From contig BROG01000133.1 of the NCBI GenBank assembly GCA_030159075.1, forward strand, positions 398,501-462,500: a stretch of 64,000 nt of DNA, in the 5' to 3' direction. Below the pieces are notes generated by a model. That model did not search any database and was not told the origin of the DNA. It was given only the letters and a program-made list of their open reading frames with translations. The position numbers were made by a program, and so were the translations under genes. Every line of letters begins with the position of its first letter. Within the stretch, counting starts at the first letter, position 1. The DNA comes from Atrina japonica (Eukaryota > Mollusca > Bivalvia > Pterioida > Pinnidae). Shown here one piece after another: positions 11,564 to 23,612 of the stretch.

Positions 11564-13252
11564 ACTGATATGGTATATATACCCTGTGATGTCACTGACA
11601 TTGTATATATACCCTGTGTTATCACTGATGTGGTATATACATCCTGTGATGTCACTGATGTGGTATATACATCCTGTGATGTCACTGATATGGTTATATA
11701 CCCTGTGATGTCACTGATATGATAAACATATCCTGTGATGTCACTGATATGGTATATACCCTCTGATGTCACTGATATGGTATATATACCCTGTGATGTC
11801 ACTGATATGGTATACACCCTGTGATGTCACTGATATGGTATACACCCTGTGATGTCACTGATATGGTATATATACCCTGTGATGTCACTGATATGGTTAT
11901 ATACCCTGTGTTGTCACTGATATGGTTATATACTCTGTGATGTCACTGATATGGTATATATACCCTGTGATGTCACTGTTATGGTATATATATATATATC
12001 CTGTGATGTCACTGATATCGTATACACCTTGTGATGTCACTGATATCATATACACCCTGTGATGTCACTGATATGGTTATATACTCTGTGATGTCACTTA
12101 TATGATATATACCCTGTGATGTCACTGATATGGTATATACCCTGTGATGTCAGATATGGTTATATACTCTGTGATGTCACTGATATGGTTATATACTCTG
12201 TGATGTCACTGATATGATATATACCCTGTGATGTCACTGATATGGTATATATACCCTGTGAATGTCACTGATATACCCTGTGATGTCACTGATATTGTTA
12301 TATACCCTTTGATGTCACTGATATGGTATATATACCCTGTGATGTCACAGATATGGTTATATACTCTGTGATGTCACTGATATGATATATACCCTGTAAT
12401 GTCACTGATATGGTATATACCCTGTGATGTCAGATATGGTTATATACTCTGTGATGTCACTGATATGGTTATATACTCTGTGATGTCAGATATGGTTATA
12501 TACTCTGTGATGTCACTGATATGGTATATACCCTGTGATGTCACTGATATGGTATATATATCCTGTGATGTCACTGATATGGTTATATACCCTGTGATGT
12601 CACTGATATGGTTATATACTCTGTGATGTCACTGATATGGTTATATACTCTGTGATGTCACTGATATGATATATACCCTGTGATGTCACTGATATGGTTA
12701 TATACTCTGTGATGTCACTGATATGGTTATATACTCTGTGATGTCACTGATATGGTTATATACTCTGTGATGTCACTGATATGGTATATATACCCTGTGA
12801 TGTCACTGATATGGTTATATACTCTGTGATGTCACTGATATTGTATATACCCTGTGATGTCACTGATATGGTTATATACCCTGTGGTGTCACTGATATGG
12901 TATATATACCCTGTGGTGTCACTGATATGGTTATATACCCTGTGATGTCACTGATATGGTATATATACCCTGTGGTGTCACTCATATACCCTGTGATGTC
13001 ACTGATATGATTTATACCCTGTGATGTCATTGATATGGTTATATACTCTGTGATGTCACTGATATGGTATATACCCTGTGATGTCACTGATATGGTATAT
13101 ATACCCTGTGGTATCACTCATATACCCTGTGATGTCACTGATATGATTTATACCCTGTGATGTCACTGATATGGTTATATACACTGTGGTGTCACTCATA
13201 TACCCTGTGATGTCACTTAAATGGTCATATATCATGTGTATATATGCTGTGA
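11561..13252. repeat. 26-30-bp minisatellite, about 60 units
   Basis: Units are TGTGATGTCACTGATATGGT followed by TATATACCC, with short ATATAC length variants, so the spacing drifts between about 22 and 32 bp. Each unit contains the palindrome-like TGATGTCA. No long reliable open frame is present. Confidence 0.96.
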
Positions 13253-13525
13253 TATAATTGAAAGAGCATTTATGACAAAGAAAGTGAAGATTAAATTGAT
13301 ATATCTTTATCTCCTGAGCAACTAAAATATTATATATTTTTTCACTTCCACATGAAAAAAATGCTTCTGGTGTTGAGAAACTTTTCTCTGGTGCCTAGTT
13401 ACTTACATCAACTAGTGAGTCTCTAAAGGATCCGGAAATTTTATCAGATATCCAGTGTAATAAGTAATGACAACAACAAAAAAAGCCTCAAACCCATACT
13501 GACAAGAAGTGGGTGACATCTCAAT

Positions 13526-13617
13526 TTAACTCATCAACCCCTGAAAAACAATGGACTCTTTAGTAAATCAATGACTAAGGCCAATTCAAATGTGTCTTTA
13601 GGGGTGACTGAGCTTTA
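13526..13617 (+). mobile_element. TTAA-ended 91-bp element, copy 2
   Basis: Starts TTAACTCATCAACCCCTG and ends AGGGGTGACTGAGCTTTA, with one extra base near the right end. Its interior matches copy 1 closely (ATGGACTCTT, AAATCAATGACT). Confidence 0.8.
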
Positions 13618-15984
13618 TACTCTAACAATTGGGCCACAGAGACGCAAACATCATGTACTTCATACACTGTTCTAACCTTCCTACCTAACGGATATGTTAA
13701 AGTTATACATTTTATAAATCTATAATTTCATCCTAAAGCGATATGAGCTGTCGTCGGTGAAAAATTTTACATGCCCATTTTATGTGATATTCTATCTCAT
13801 ATGTATTCCAAAAAGACCATATGGTGGTTAGAATAACAAATGCATGTGTAAAATTGCAACAATCTTGCCAAACATAATCCTTAATATCAGTTACTTTTTG
13901 TCCGCCATACTTTTAACACTGCAAATTAACTTTGGTAAAATTTTTACGAAGATTATCGAGAGACCAATAAACACGTGCTATTTGCAGTTAATATACATTC
14001 TATTCTTATTATCCTTTGCTGTTTTTTTTTTTAGTACATCATCATTTCATACCCAAATCAGGCAAAGTTTGGTTATTTTTTGTCATTTCAAAACATTCGT
14101 TTCTGAAATTATCCACATGCCGGGTATATCAGGTGATCTCGACCCATTTTAACTTGTCCCATCACATTCTCTGCTTTATCATTCTTGACACATATGATTA
14201 TGAACTGCCCAACTCCATCGGACAAGGCGTCACAATTGTAAAATGTGAGGTACGCATACTTTTCACAGTTATATTGTTTTGATTTGTCAATGTCAGCATT
14301 CAGGGTAACATTAAAAATCAGAAAATTTTCTTTTAGTGACCTGATATATTTATTCATATATTCATCCAATTTTCTTCAGGTATTTAAAATAGCATTGAAA
14401 AGCATATATTTTACATGATACATGCATGCACTTTCCATTTTAAGAAAAATCACGTCCTGTATTTTTAAAAATAAATTTAAAACACATAAAAATCGGCCGA
14501 CTTTAACATAGTCCGAGCACTTAAAGGACCAAGATACCCTGACTGAATTACGAAGTACAATTGATATGGTTAAAGAGTTTATCTGAAAGGTCACTGCATA
14601 TGGAAATACAGCTTGATTTTTGAAGGTACGGAAAAACTTAAATTCTAATAAAATAACTTCGAAAAGAAGATCTTTTACAACGTTTTACGTGTTTGACAAT
14701 GTATTTGAACACACATTTTATCATATTCTTGACTATATGTCAGGGGACAAAAATAGTCATTGTGACAGCTTATATCACTTTAAGTAAAAAAAATCACATT
14801 TTCAAAGAAGTTGGACGTCAAGAACTACCCGTGCATGCTTTTTTCATCCAGTATTGCAAAATTGTAAATTCGACTACATTAGGATTAAAATATATTTTAA
14901 TTAATACAGTTGCTAAAAAATTGTAATCTTTCAATGCTGTGTAACTTTACTATTCATTCCTGGCCCATTCTAAAACTCCAGGGAATACGTACAAGTATAC
15001 ATCATTATCTTTAGAACAACTGGTAGCAATAATTCACATTGACTTTTATTGTTGTATTGCTGTATAGAAGCTATTAAACTTTCTATCTTATATTACAGAG
15101 GATCAATAAGGGGATACTATCTGTCAGTAAAGAAATAAAATCTACCTGTGAAAGAATTGTAATTTAAAGAATTTCAAAATTTCTTGCATTGAAAGTCATC
15201 TTTACTTACAAGAAAGTATCAGTGTATTTGTAAATTTGGCAAGGACTAATTACACACAAGCCTACATGAAGTGCTACAATGTAGTAGCTATACCTGTTCT
15301 TTTAATCTTAAGAGCAGTTCTGCAATGCACTTGAACTTGAGATGTTTATATATTATGTATATCTACAAGAACATCAAACTTCATCATATCAAATTAGGAT
15401 ATTCTTTCTTAATTCTGCTTACTATTTTGTGGTTCTTTGGTCTTTTTTTTATTTCTTTTTAACTTTACAATCTGCTATAACAGAAACTCTTTGCAAAAGT
15501 GCTGGTATTTTGTCTGCTTAAAGTACAGACTAAATGTATATTACATGAACAGTAAGTAATATTTCATCCTTGGTGCTGTCAAAACTGATAAACACAGGAA
15601 CCCTCTGAGTAGGATAAATGATAATTAAGCTCTCCAATTGCCTTTTTCTCATGTTTTCAATTTCAGTCTTATCAATTCATTTACATAATTCTGCCATTTT
15701 CTAGTGTTGAACACTACACCAAAGAGCCTACACAAGAAATAACATTAGACTATTAAAGCATCTATCTAAAACAAAACTGTCCTAATGATAATTCTTTATC
15801 TGTTAATGATAACTAGATTCCTTTGTTAATCATTGCCCTACTTCCTCAGATAATGATTTTTTCAGCATCTTTAGATAATAGTTGCCTTGTTAACTCAGAA
15901 AATTATAGACCTCCCTCATATTTCACATGCATCTTGTCTCTATTTCCTAACATAAACGAACCTCATTGTTTCTTATAGGATTAC
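13618..15984. other. Single-copy stretch, CpG-retaining in its first half
   Basis: The part 13736-14880 holds about two dozen CpG dinucleotides, whereas CpG is nearly absent from most flanking intron. Open frames at 13844-14369 are short and overlapping, with no recognised domain. No exon signature or inverted ends were found. The rest to 15984 is ordinary AT-rich intron. Confidence 0.45.
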
Positions 15985-16974
15985 TGTAAAGCTGATTACT
16001 GAGAATGATTACTGTAGTGCATAAAACAGATTACTGTAGAGAATATAACTGTAGAGCAGATTACTGTAGAGCAGATAACTGGAGAGCAGATAACTGGAGA
16101 GCAGATTACTGTAGGCAGATAACTGTAGAGCAGATTACTGTAGGCAGATTACTGGAGAGCAGATTACTGTAGAGCAGATTACTATAGAGCAGATTACTGT
16201 AGAGCAGATAACTGGAGAGCAGATACTGTAGAACAGATTACTATAGAGCAGATTACTGTAGAGCAGATAACTAGAGAGCAGATAACTGGAGAGCAGATTA
16301 CTGTAGAGCAGATAACTAGAGAGCAGATTACTGTAGAGCAGATAACTGGAGAGCAGATTACTGTAGGCAGATAACTGGAGAGCAGATTACTGTAGGCGGA
16401 TAACTGGAGAGCAGATTACTGTAGAGCAGATAACTAGAGAGCAGATTACTGTAGAGCAGATAACTGGAGAGCAGATTACTGTAGGCAGATAACTGGAGAG
16501 CAGATTACTGTAGAGCAGATAAATGGAGAGCAGATTACTGTAGGCAGATAACTGGAGAGCAGATAACTGGAAAGCAGATTACTGTAGAGCAGATAATTGG
16601 AGAGCAGATTACTGTAGGCAGATAACTGGAGAGCAGATTACTGTAGAGCAGATAAATGGAGAGCAGATTATGGTAGAGCAGATAACTGGAGAGCAGATTA
16701 CTATAAAGCAGACAACTAGAGAGCAGATTACTGGAGAGCAGATAACTGGAGAGCAGATTACTGGAGAGCATATAACTGGAGAGCAGATTACGATAGAGCA
16801 GAACACTGGAGAGCATATAACTGGAGAGAAGATTGCTGTAGAGCAGATTATTTTAAAGCAAAAAGTCGTAGAGCTGATTGCTGTAATGAACAGAGCAGAT
16901 TACTGAAACAAAGATAACTGTAGAGCAGATTACTACATAGCAGATTACTGTACAGCAGATTAGTGTAGAGCAGA
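15985..16974. repeat. 15-bp minisatellite (alternating as 30-bp dimers)
   Basis: Monomers GAGCAGATTACTGTA and GAGCAGATAACTGGA alternate over about 1 kb. Because 15 is a multiple of three, long open frames such as 16535-16816 minus are artefacts. Confidence 0.96.
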
Positions 16975-17367
16975 TAACAATCACACACATGCTGCCTCTT
17001 TAGTTAACAATTATATGTGTTTACATGTTTCCTCCTAAGATGATAATCATTCATATATTGCCTCCATAGATAACAATAATTAACATGCTGTCTCCTCAGT
17101 TAACAATCATTAGCATATTGTCCCCTTAGTTAACAATAATTAACATTGCCCCCTCATTTAACAGTCATTAACACATTGCCCCCTTAGTTAACAATCATTA
17201 ACACATTGCCCCCTCAGTTAACAATCATTAACACATTGCCCCCTCAGTTTACAATTATTAATATAATGTCCCCTAAGTTAACAATCATTAACATATTGCC
17301 CCTTAGTTAACAATAATTAACACTGCTCCCTCAGTTAACAATCATTAACACATTGCCTTCTCAGTTA
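16975..17367. repeat. 30-bp minisatellite, left part
   Basis: Units approximate TAACAATCATTAACACATTG then CCCCCTCAGT. The array is interrupted by a SINE at 17368 and resumes at 17744. Confidence 0.93.
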
Positions 17368-17743
17368 CATGTATTTCAGCCCCTAACCACAAACTTAACC
17401 TTTCTGTGGACCTATATCTTTCACCCTTATGACAAAGCAATAGGGATTCAAAACGTAATTGTTTGTTTGTTTATTTTTGTTTAACATCCCACTCAAGAAT
17501 ATTCCACTCATATGGAGAAGTCACCAAATGCCGGTGAGGAGCTTCAAATTTTGGCCTGTGCTCGGCACTTACGGCCATTGAGCAGTGAGGGTTCTTTAAC
17601 GTGCAGACACTTCTGTGACACGGGACCTCCAGTTTTTACTGTCTCATCCGAAAGATAGGAAACCAACCTGCCGCCAGTGGGACTCAACCTCACGACCTCA
17701 TGATCCAGAGTTGAGCACGCTAACGACTGAGCCAGGCCGGCTC
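17368..17743 (-). mobile_element. tRNA-derived SINE with extra 3' module, inserted in a minisatellite
   Basis: On the minus strand the head starts near 17743 with a pol III A box TGGCTCAGTCGTTAGC and a B box GGTTGAGTCCC. A body follows containing TTAAAGAACCCTCACTG, then a tail with GTTTAAC and CAAACAAAC. Beyond the tail lie about 90 further bases, shared almost base for base with the copy at 35638. Flanking CTCAGTTA (17360-17367 and 17744-17751) could be a target-site duplication, but it is also part of the surrounding repeat unit. Confidence 0.85.
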
Positions 17744-18125
17744 CTCAGTTAACAATCATGAAAATATTGCCCCCTCAGTTAACAATCATTAACATATTTT
17801 CCCCTTAGTTAACAATAATTAACATTTCCTCCTTAGTTATCAATCATTAACACATTACCCCCTCAGTTAACAATCATAACATATTTTCCCCTTAGTTAAC
17901 AATAATTAACATTTCCTCCTTAGTTATCAATCATTAACACATTACCCCCTCAGTTAACAATCATAACATATTGATCCTTCAATTAACAATCATTATCATG
18001 CTACCCTTCAAATAACAATCATTATCATGCTACCCCTCAATTAACAATCATTATCATGCTACCCCTCAATTGACAATCATTATCATGCTACCCCTCAAAT
18101 AACAATCATTATCATGCTCAATGAA
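17744..18125. repeat. 30-bp minisatellite, right part
   Basis: Continuation of the same array after the SINE. A larger duplicated block (TTCCTCCTTAGTTATCAATC and neighbours) occurs twice in 17822-17960. The right end drifts to ATCATTATCATGCTACCC units. Confidence 0.93.
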
Positions 18126-18609
18126 ACTTGACCACAAAGTCCAGTAATGACAGACATATGCATGTTTTCTCAGACTTTAGATACAATGATGAAAGTGATC
18201 CAGTTCTGGTTTTGTAATTATCACAATCTGGCCACTAACTTTATACATATCTAGTGATCACAGGAAATATAAAAACAGATATGAAATGGCTACATATACT
18301 TCTAACATTATAATCTGTACATGGTTTACAGCTGGTCTTTGTAATTCTATTTGCTCAATACATTTGCTAGATACATTTATTTGGGTCCTCTGTGGATCTC
18401 AAGATTATTTGATTGTACAAAATGCCTAGCTCTACCTGCAAAAACCAGAACTACTACAAGAAATTCAGTAATAAGAAAAACAAAGTTTTGGAAAGTTTTG
18501 CATCTAGAAAATAAGCTAGCCAATCAAGTATAGTCATCATAGATATTTTGACCCACTCATTACCACCAAGATATGATGTAAGAATTCTGAATTGTGAGCA
18601 CTGCTAGAA
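18126..18609. other. Single-copy spacer
   Basis: AT-rich intron with no recognisable gene or element. Confidence 0.5.
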
Positions 18610-18770
18610 ATACACCAAATGCTTTCATCATTTATGCATGATCTAATTAGATTTTTTGGTGTTGTCAATTTCAAAGGTGATCTTTCAGTACACCTAATGC
18701 TTTCATCATTTATGCATTATCTAATTAGATTTTGTTTGGTTTTGTCAATTTCAAAGGTGATCTTTCAGGC
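18610..18770. repeat. Two-copy direct repeat of about 80 bp
   Basis: The segment ATGCTTTCATCATTTATGCA through CAAAGGTGATCTTTCAG occurs twice in tandem, with a few differences. Confidence 0.9.
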
Positions 18771-20435
18771 CTCTTGATTCTCTTTATTGGGGGATGTTCA
18801 AATGCCTCATCCCAATCTAAAAAGATATCTTCTTCTCAATTAAAATTCTAATTAATCCCAGTGCAATAATACAAAAGTGCAGAAAAACTGAAAATGTTCT
18901 TAACAAAGTTGAATTCCAATGTATATAATCTGTTTCTATCATTCAGGTGATTGACTTCAATCATCAATTGCTTCCATTGTGATGGTCAAAACAAATGTAA
19001 ATTTAAGATTTTTAGTGATTATTTTAAATGACAAATGTATGCTGACATCTACTTTATATCAAATATATATACATAATACTGATATGTAGGTATCACCCTT
19101 TCTGTCTAAGTATGACTGTGAACCATGCTTCAATTTCCCATCACCCTTAAATGACTCTCCATGACAAATTTAAATTTTCTTTCTCTACCCTTAAAATATA
19201 CAGTCCTTGTGCTTTCATTTTATAATGATTGTCCGTTTTTGTTTTGATGAATTGTAAAACATTTGTTTTTAAGATAATGTGGACACATTGCAGTGTCTTG
19301 CCACAATATCTATCTTCTTTCACCCTCCGATTTTGTAGTGATTAGACACATGCCTCAAGTGAAATTTGTGTATTCAACTAAGTGAAGTATTGTTGTTAGA
19401 GGATAAAACATAACTTACAAACTGATACAATATTATAAACATGTTACCAAATAACAGCAAAGTTATATTGCTTGAGACAACTTTTATAACCTTGTTGCAT
19501 CACAACATACTGTATCATTATCTGTAGAATCATGGACACATTTCTGTAAAATTTTCTGCGATGCATTCTCCTCCAAAATGCTTTCTAGGTCATTTTTTTG
19601 TTTACATTTATTTGTATACAGTAGATGCATGTATGCTGTAAATGATGATTAGTTGTTCTGGAAACAATACTGATTGGGATAGTTCTCACAAATAATATGT
19701 TGATAGATCCACCATATTGTAAAGGAATTACAACCATCACAAAACAACGACAAGTTTGTGTGATCAAGGATGCACATAAGATGTGCAATATTTGGCATCG
19801 ATACAAGAATGCATGGGAAAATGTGCATGAAAGAAAGTTTGATGGGGCACATTAAAACATAGAGTACATGTGTCAGCACACAGTAAGCTGATACAAGCTA
19901 TAACAGAACAGATAAGCACATGGTCTGTCAGGTAAACAGCACAGAAAATACAGAACTGTTTACTTATGGTAATCTGAGGATAAAAATAGTCCAAAAAAAA
20001 TCGGTAACATTCAAGACGACTTTGATTTTTATATAAGAGAGTGTGTAACAGCTGTACTATTGACACTATTATTACGCTGTCTTCAACTAAATACATGTAA
20101 CATGACCTTAGTATAACAGTTCAAGGCTTGTATTTTATATCCGAGATGATTAACATATCTCAATATGTTTACAATAAAATTTTCTGAAGAGAAAACTGTT
20201 GTAAAGTTAAAGTAGTATTTTGCATTCATAATTTTTGTCTCGTTACACGTAACTGATTTAGTACATATGTACTTTATATCTCTACAAACATGTACAGGCA
20301 GTTTCCGTATTACACATTTTTTGCTTTTTATAGATTCCTTTATGATAATAAAGGCTCCGATTAACCTTTGCCATTAAACATCCAGATTTAATGAAAAGCT
20401 AATTGCAATGGAAGATCTTCATTTCCTGAAGGTCA
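18771..20435. other. Single-copy AT-rich stretch
   Basis: Overlapping minus-strand open frames at 19585-20096 (up to 110 codons) have no recognisable domain, splice context or homologue known to me. I treat them as chance. Confidence 0.5.
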
Positions 20436-20526
20436 TTAACCCATTCACCCCTAAAGACACATTTGGATTGGTTTAAGTCATTAATTTTCAGAAGAGTCCA
20501 TTGTTTTTCAGAGGTCAATGAGTTAA
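20436..20526 (-). mobile_element. TTAA-ended 91-bp element, copy 3
   Basis: Exactly 91 bp, in the opposite orientation to copies 1 and 2: TTAACCCATTCACCCCTAAA to CAGAGGTCAATGAGTTAA. Both TTAA ends are intact. Confidence 0.88.
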
Positions 20527-20621
20527 CAAAGATGATATTGTTCAGTCAATGTTGACTTTCTTAGTATTTCCAGCAATTTAATTGATTCCTGAATATTGAA
20601 ATTTTAGATGTAATCTCTAAT

Positions 20622-20866
20622 TTTGATTTGATTTGATTTTTTGTTTTACACCATACTCAACAATCTTTTAGTCATATGATGGCATCCAGTCGTTACTGGT
20701 GGAGGAGAAACCCCGGTTACCCAGGTAAAGACCACCGACCTTCTGCAAGAAAACTGGCAAACTTTCCCACTTAATTCGAAATGACCCTAGAGGGATTCGA
20801 ACTAGAGGTGAGAGGCCTTGTGATTTAAAGTGCAATGCTCTAACCACTCGCCCACGGAGGCCCCCC
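20622..20866 (-). mobile_element. tRNA-derived SINE with perfect target-site duplication
   Basis: On the minus strand the head starts at 20866 with a tRNA-like region (A box GGGCGAGTGGTTAGAGC, B box GTTCGAATCCC). A body follows, and the 3' tail is (ATCAA)n-like (ATCAAATCAAATCAAA). It is flanked by a perfect 14-bp direct repeat, ATGTAATCTCTAAT, at 20608-20621 and 20867-20880, as LINE-mediated insertion produces. An 87-codon minus-strand open frame through the SINE is not a gene. Confidence 0.93.
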
Positions 20867-20944
20867 ATGTAATCTCTAATATTTTTTATTTTGTTAAAAA
20901 TGGCATCAGCTGTGTCTTTTTTCAAAAACATTCTTCCCTTTTTG

Positions 20945-21215
20945 ACAACTTAGATTGATATACAATAACAAAAAAGAGATATACACAGGCATATAAATTA
21001 TTAAATTCCTGTATATTTTGTGAAAATTGCTTGAAAAACCCAGTTTGGCAATTATTCACTTGCTATTAATTAATTCAACCTTACTATTTGTATATGTATA
21101 CCACACTGGACCTGACTTTATTTTCACAAAATATATAGGAATATAAGATTTTTTCTGCCTGTGTATATTTGTTATTGCTTATCAAGTACAAGTAGTAAAA
21201 GTAGAAAAAATCGAA
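20945..21215. mobile_element. Fold-back element, copy A
   Basis: The left arm includes AATAACAAAAAAGAGATATA, CACAGGCA and TTCCTGTATATTTTGTGAAA. The right arm carries the complements TTTTCACAAAATATATAGGA and TGCCTGTGTATATTTGTTAT. Arms of about 70 bp could pair around a central GTTTGGCA region. About 80% identical to 23320-23580. Confidence 0.75.
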
Positions 21216-22837
21216 ATAATTTGGTAAATACAGCTAGTGCCCCTCTGAAAGTCTATTCAATATATGTAATATAAGAGTATATTGAGAGTTGTTGGTATAA
21301 TATAGACCCTTCACACACATTATAATATATATTTTATCTACATAAAACATACAGTAAATTATTGTATATCCATTAGATCATTAGATATATGCACATGTTA
21401 ACTGGGAGCATTCATAAGTTCCATATATATATAAAATGTCATCAGGTACAAATTTGAATTAGATGTGTCCCAAGTCTCCAACTCCAAAAGACCCACACCA
21501 AATATTTCCCTTTTTTTCTTTCAAAAACACATTTTCAAATTATTTGAATTTTTATTAGAATTTCCCTAGTGAACAACCAAGCTCTAAAAGCCTGGGTCCA
21601 AGCACTTTAAACTTTTAATTATTTACAAAATTACACAGCAAATAATTGTTTTTTAAATTACTTTTGAATTTAGAGATAGTTATTTTTGCATAAATTAGCA
21701 AATTAACATTTTATATACAGTACAGTTACTGATATGTCTTTTTGTGTAAGTGTTCAAGTATTATGTAAGATATCAATCTCTAGTGACAATTTTGAAGAGT
21801 TGTACTAGTAACTATGACAGCCTCACAGTGTAATGTATAACTTCAAAATATCTCCATTGTTGATTATAGATACAAGTCCTGTTTTTCAAGATTGTTCACA
21901 TATTTGCTAACCAAGAATTAGGCAATGTCAGTGAAACTAGAAACAAATGTAAGATCATTAAGAAGAGCGAAGTTTTGGACCTTTAATTACTGACAATATT
22001 GCTACAGAAGTCAGAGATAAATGAATATGTCCTCAATAATATATGTATATCATTCAATCATACACAACCGCTTGCTAATCTACATGCCATTACTGCTCAC
22101 AAGCTCACACATAAATCTGGAATTTCATACATACAAAATCGTAAAAAGCCATCAAATGTATGTGTACTTGCCAAAAAAACAGAGCAGTTTGGCAACAATT
22201 TTACAACTCTAAGCTACAACAGGAATTTACTATCTGCAAAACTGAAAAACAAAATTTGTACGGAGAACGAAATATATATGGCACTGGTATCGTTTTCATC
22301 AAAATCACCAGATCACTTTTCTAACCCTTTTTTAAGGAGCAAAGTCAATTAATTATTTACTTTTCCTATCTCTATTGATGCCAATACAACAAAAACATAC
22401 TTCAGTTAAATTTTTCTCAAGTTTTAAGTAATCTTACCATTCTTTAAAGAGAGCACAAACAATAATTTTCAGAAAATTCTTGACAGATTTTAGACTATCT
22501 TTTCTTTCCCCATGGTTTTTGTATCTAATCAGAAGAATTTCCATTGCCAAATCTGTTGCAAGGCTTCAAATACCATGATGTTGTCAAGTTCTCTATAATA
22601 CTACCATAAAAATGTGTTTTATTGGGAAGAGATGGATTATGCAATCTAGAAGATAACAAAGATGTGATTTGTAAGTTTGTTCCACTAAGTTATACTGCAA
22701 CAAACACAAAACTTATCAAAGGAATGAGTGGAATAGATACAGGCTTCAGAAAATGCATTTATATTATATACTAAATGCATTGAAAAAGAATAAAGAGTGA
22801 GTTGTGAAATTAAATGTTATGTTAAATATGTTATATT
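21216..22837. other. Single-copy AT-rich stretch
   Basis: A 117-codon plus-strand open frame at 21999-22352 lies in non-repetitive sequence. It has no recognisable domain, start context or splice partner, and one frame of this length is expected by chance here. Confidence 0.5.
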
Positions 22838-22924
22838 TACAGTGAAATTTGTATATAAAGACTCCCCCTAGGGACACAACAAAACCAGTTTTATTAGGGG
22901 GGTGGTCTTTATGTAGAGGTTGAG
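22838..22924 (+). mobile_element. CAGTGAAAC-type small TIR element, copy 3 (3' truncated)
   Basis: Starts TACAGTGAAATTTGTATATA and continues AAGACT, GGGACACAACAAAACCAG and GGTGGTCTTTATGTAGAGGT, then stops. This copy supplies the left end missing from 7260-7392. Confidence 0.75.
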
Positions 22925-23319
22925 CTTAGTTCAAGGCCATGAAGGTTCTGTAATTTCCTATAAGACCTCTCCAGACATCTGACTCAATCAGCTTTATCTA
23001 CAGGTAAATCTTATCACTATAAAAAAATGATTGGTGCACAGCATTTGTGAAAACTTACACAAGAAAACTTTGTACAAAAGATAAAATTTCAATAATTGCA
23101 GATTTCAACACTAGACTTTTCAACTTAAGAAGACAAATTGATTCTGACCTTAAAATACAGTCTGAGACTTAAAGATCACCAACAACGTTTTCCTTTGAAA
23201 ATGGGTAAAATATTGAAACAGAAGAGCAATAAACATTAATGCTAGTTGTAATATCTGGACAACAGGCTTAAAGGGGCATTAGTTTTTGTTTTTAAACAAA
23301 ATTCTTCTTTCTCTTTTAC
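22925..23319. other. Single-copy spacer
   Basis: AT-rich intron with nothing recognised. Confidence 0.5.
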
Positions 23320-23580
23320 TACTTAGATTAATATACAGTAACAAAAAAAGAGATGTACACATGCATAACATTTAGTAAGTTCCTATTTTGTGAGAATTGC
23401 TTGAGATACCCAAGTTTGGCACTTTTTCAATTGCAGTTGATAACTCAAACTATTTGTATATGGAAATCATACTGGACCTGACCTTATGTTCACAAAATAG
23501 ATAGGAATATAAGATTTGTTATGTCTGTGTATAGCTCTTATTTGTCATACACCAAGTACAAGTAGTAAAAGTAGAAAAAA
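23320..23580. mobile_element. Fold-back element, copy B
   Basis: Second copy of the element at 20945-21215, in the same orientation and 2.4 kb away. Shared blocks include AATATACAGTAACAAAAAAA, CATACTGGACCTGACCTTAT, AATATAAGATT and CAAGTACAAGTAGTAAAAGT. Just beyond it is a T run and then 12 G (23601-23612), absent from copy A. Confidence 0.75.
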
Positions 23581-23612
23581 ATGAATTATTTTTTTTTTTT
23601 GGGGGGGGGGGG

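Noticed and set aside
11561..13252. Repeated TGATGTCA as an array of CREB/ATF sites
   Set aside because: It differs from the consensus TGACGTCA at the key CpG and is simply part of the repeat unit. Nothing shows regulatory function.
20668..20931. An 87-codon minus-strand frame
   Set aside because: It runs through a tRNA-derived SINE bounded by a 14-bp target duplication.
21999..22352. A 117-codon plus-strand frame in single-copy DNA
   Set aside because: No domain, splice context or codon signal is recognised. One or two frames of this length are expected by chance in 64 kb of AT-rich DNA.
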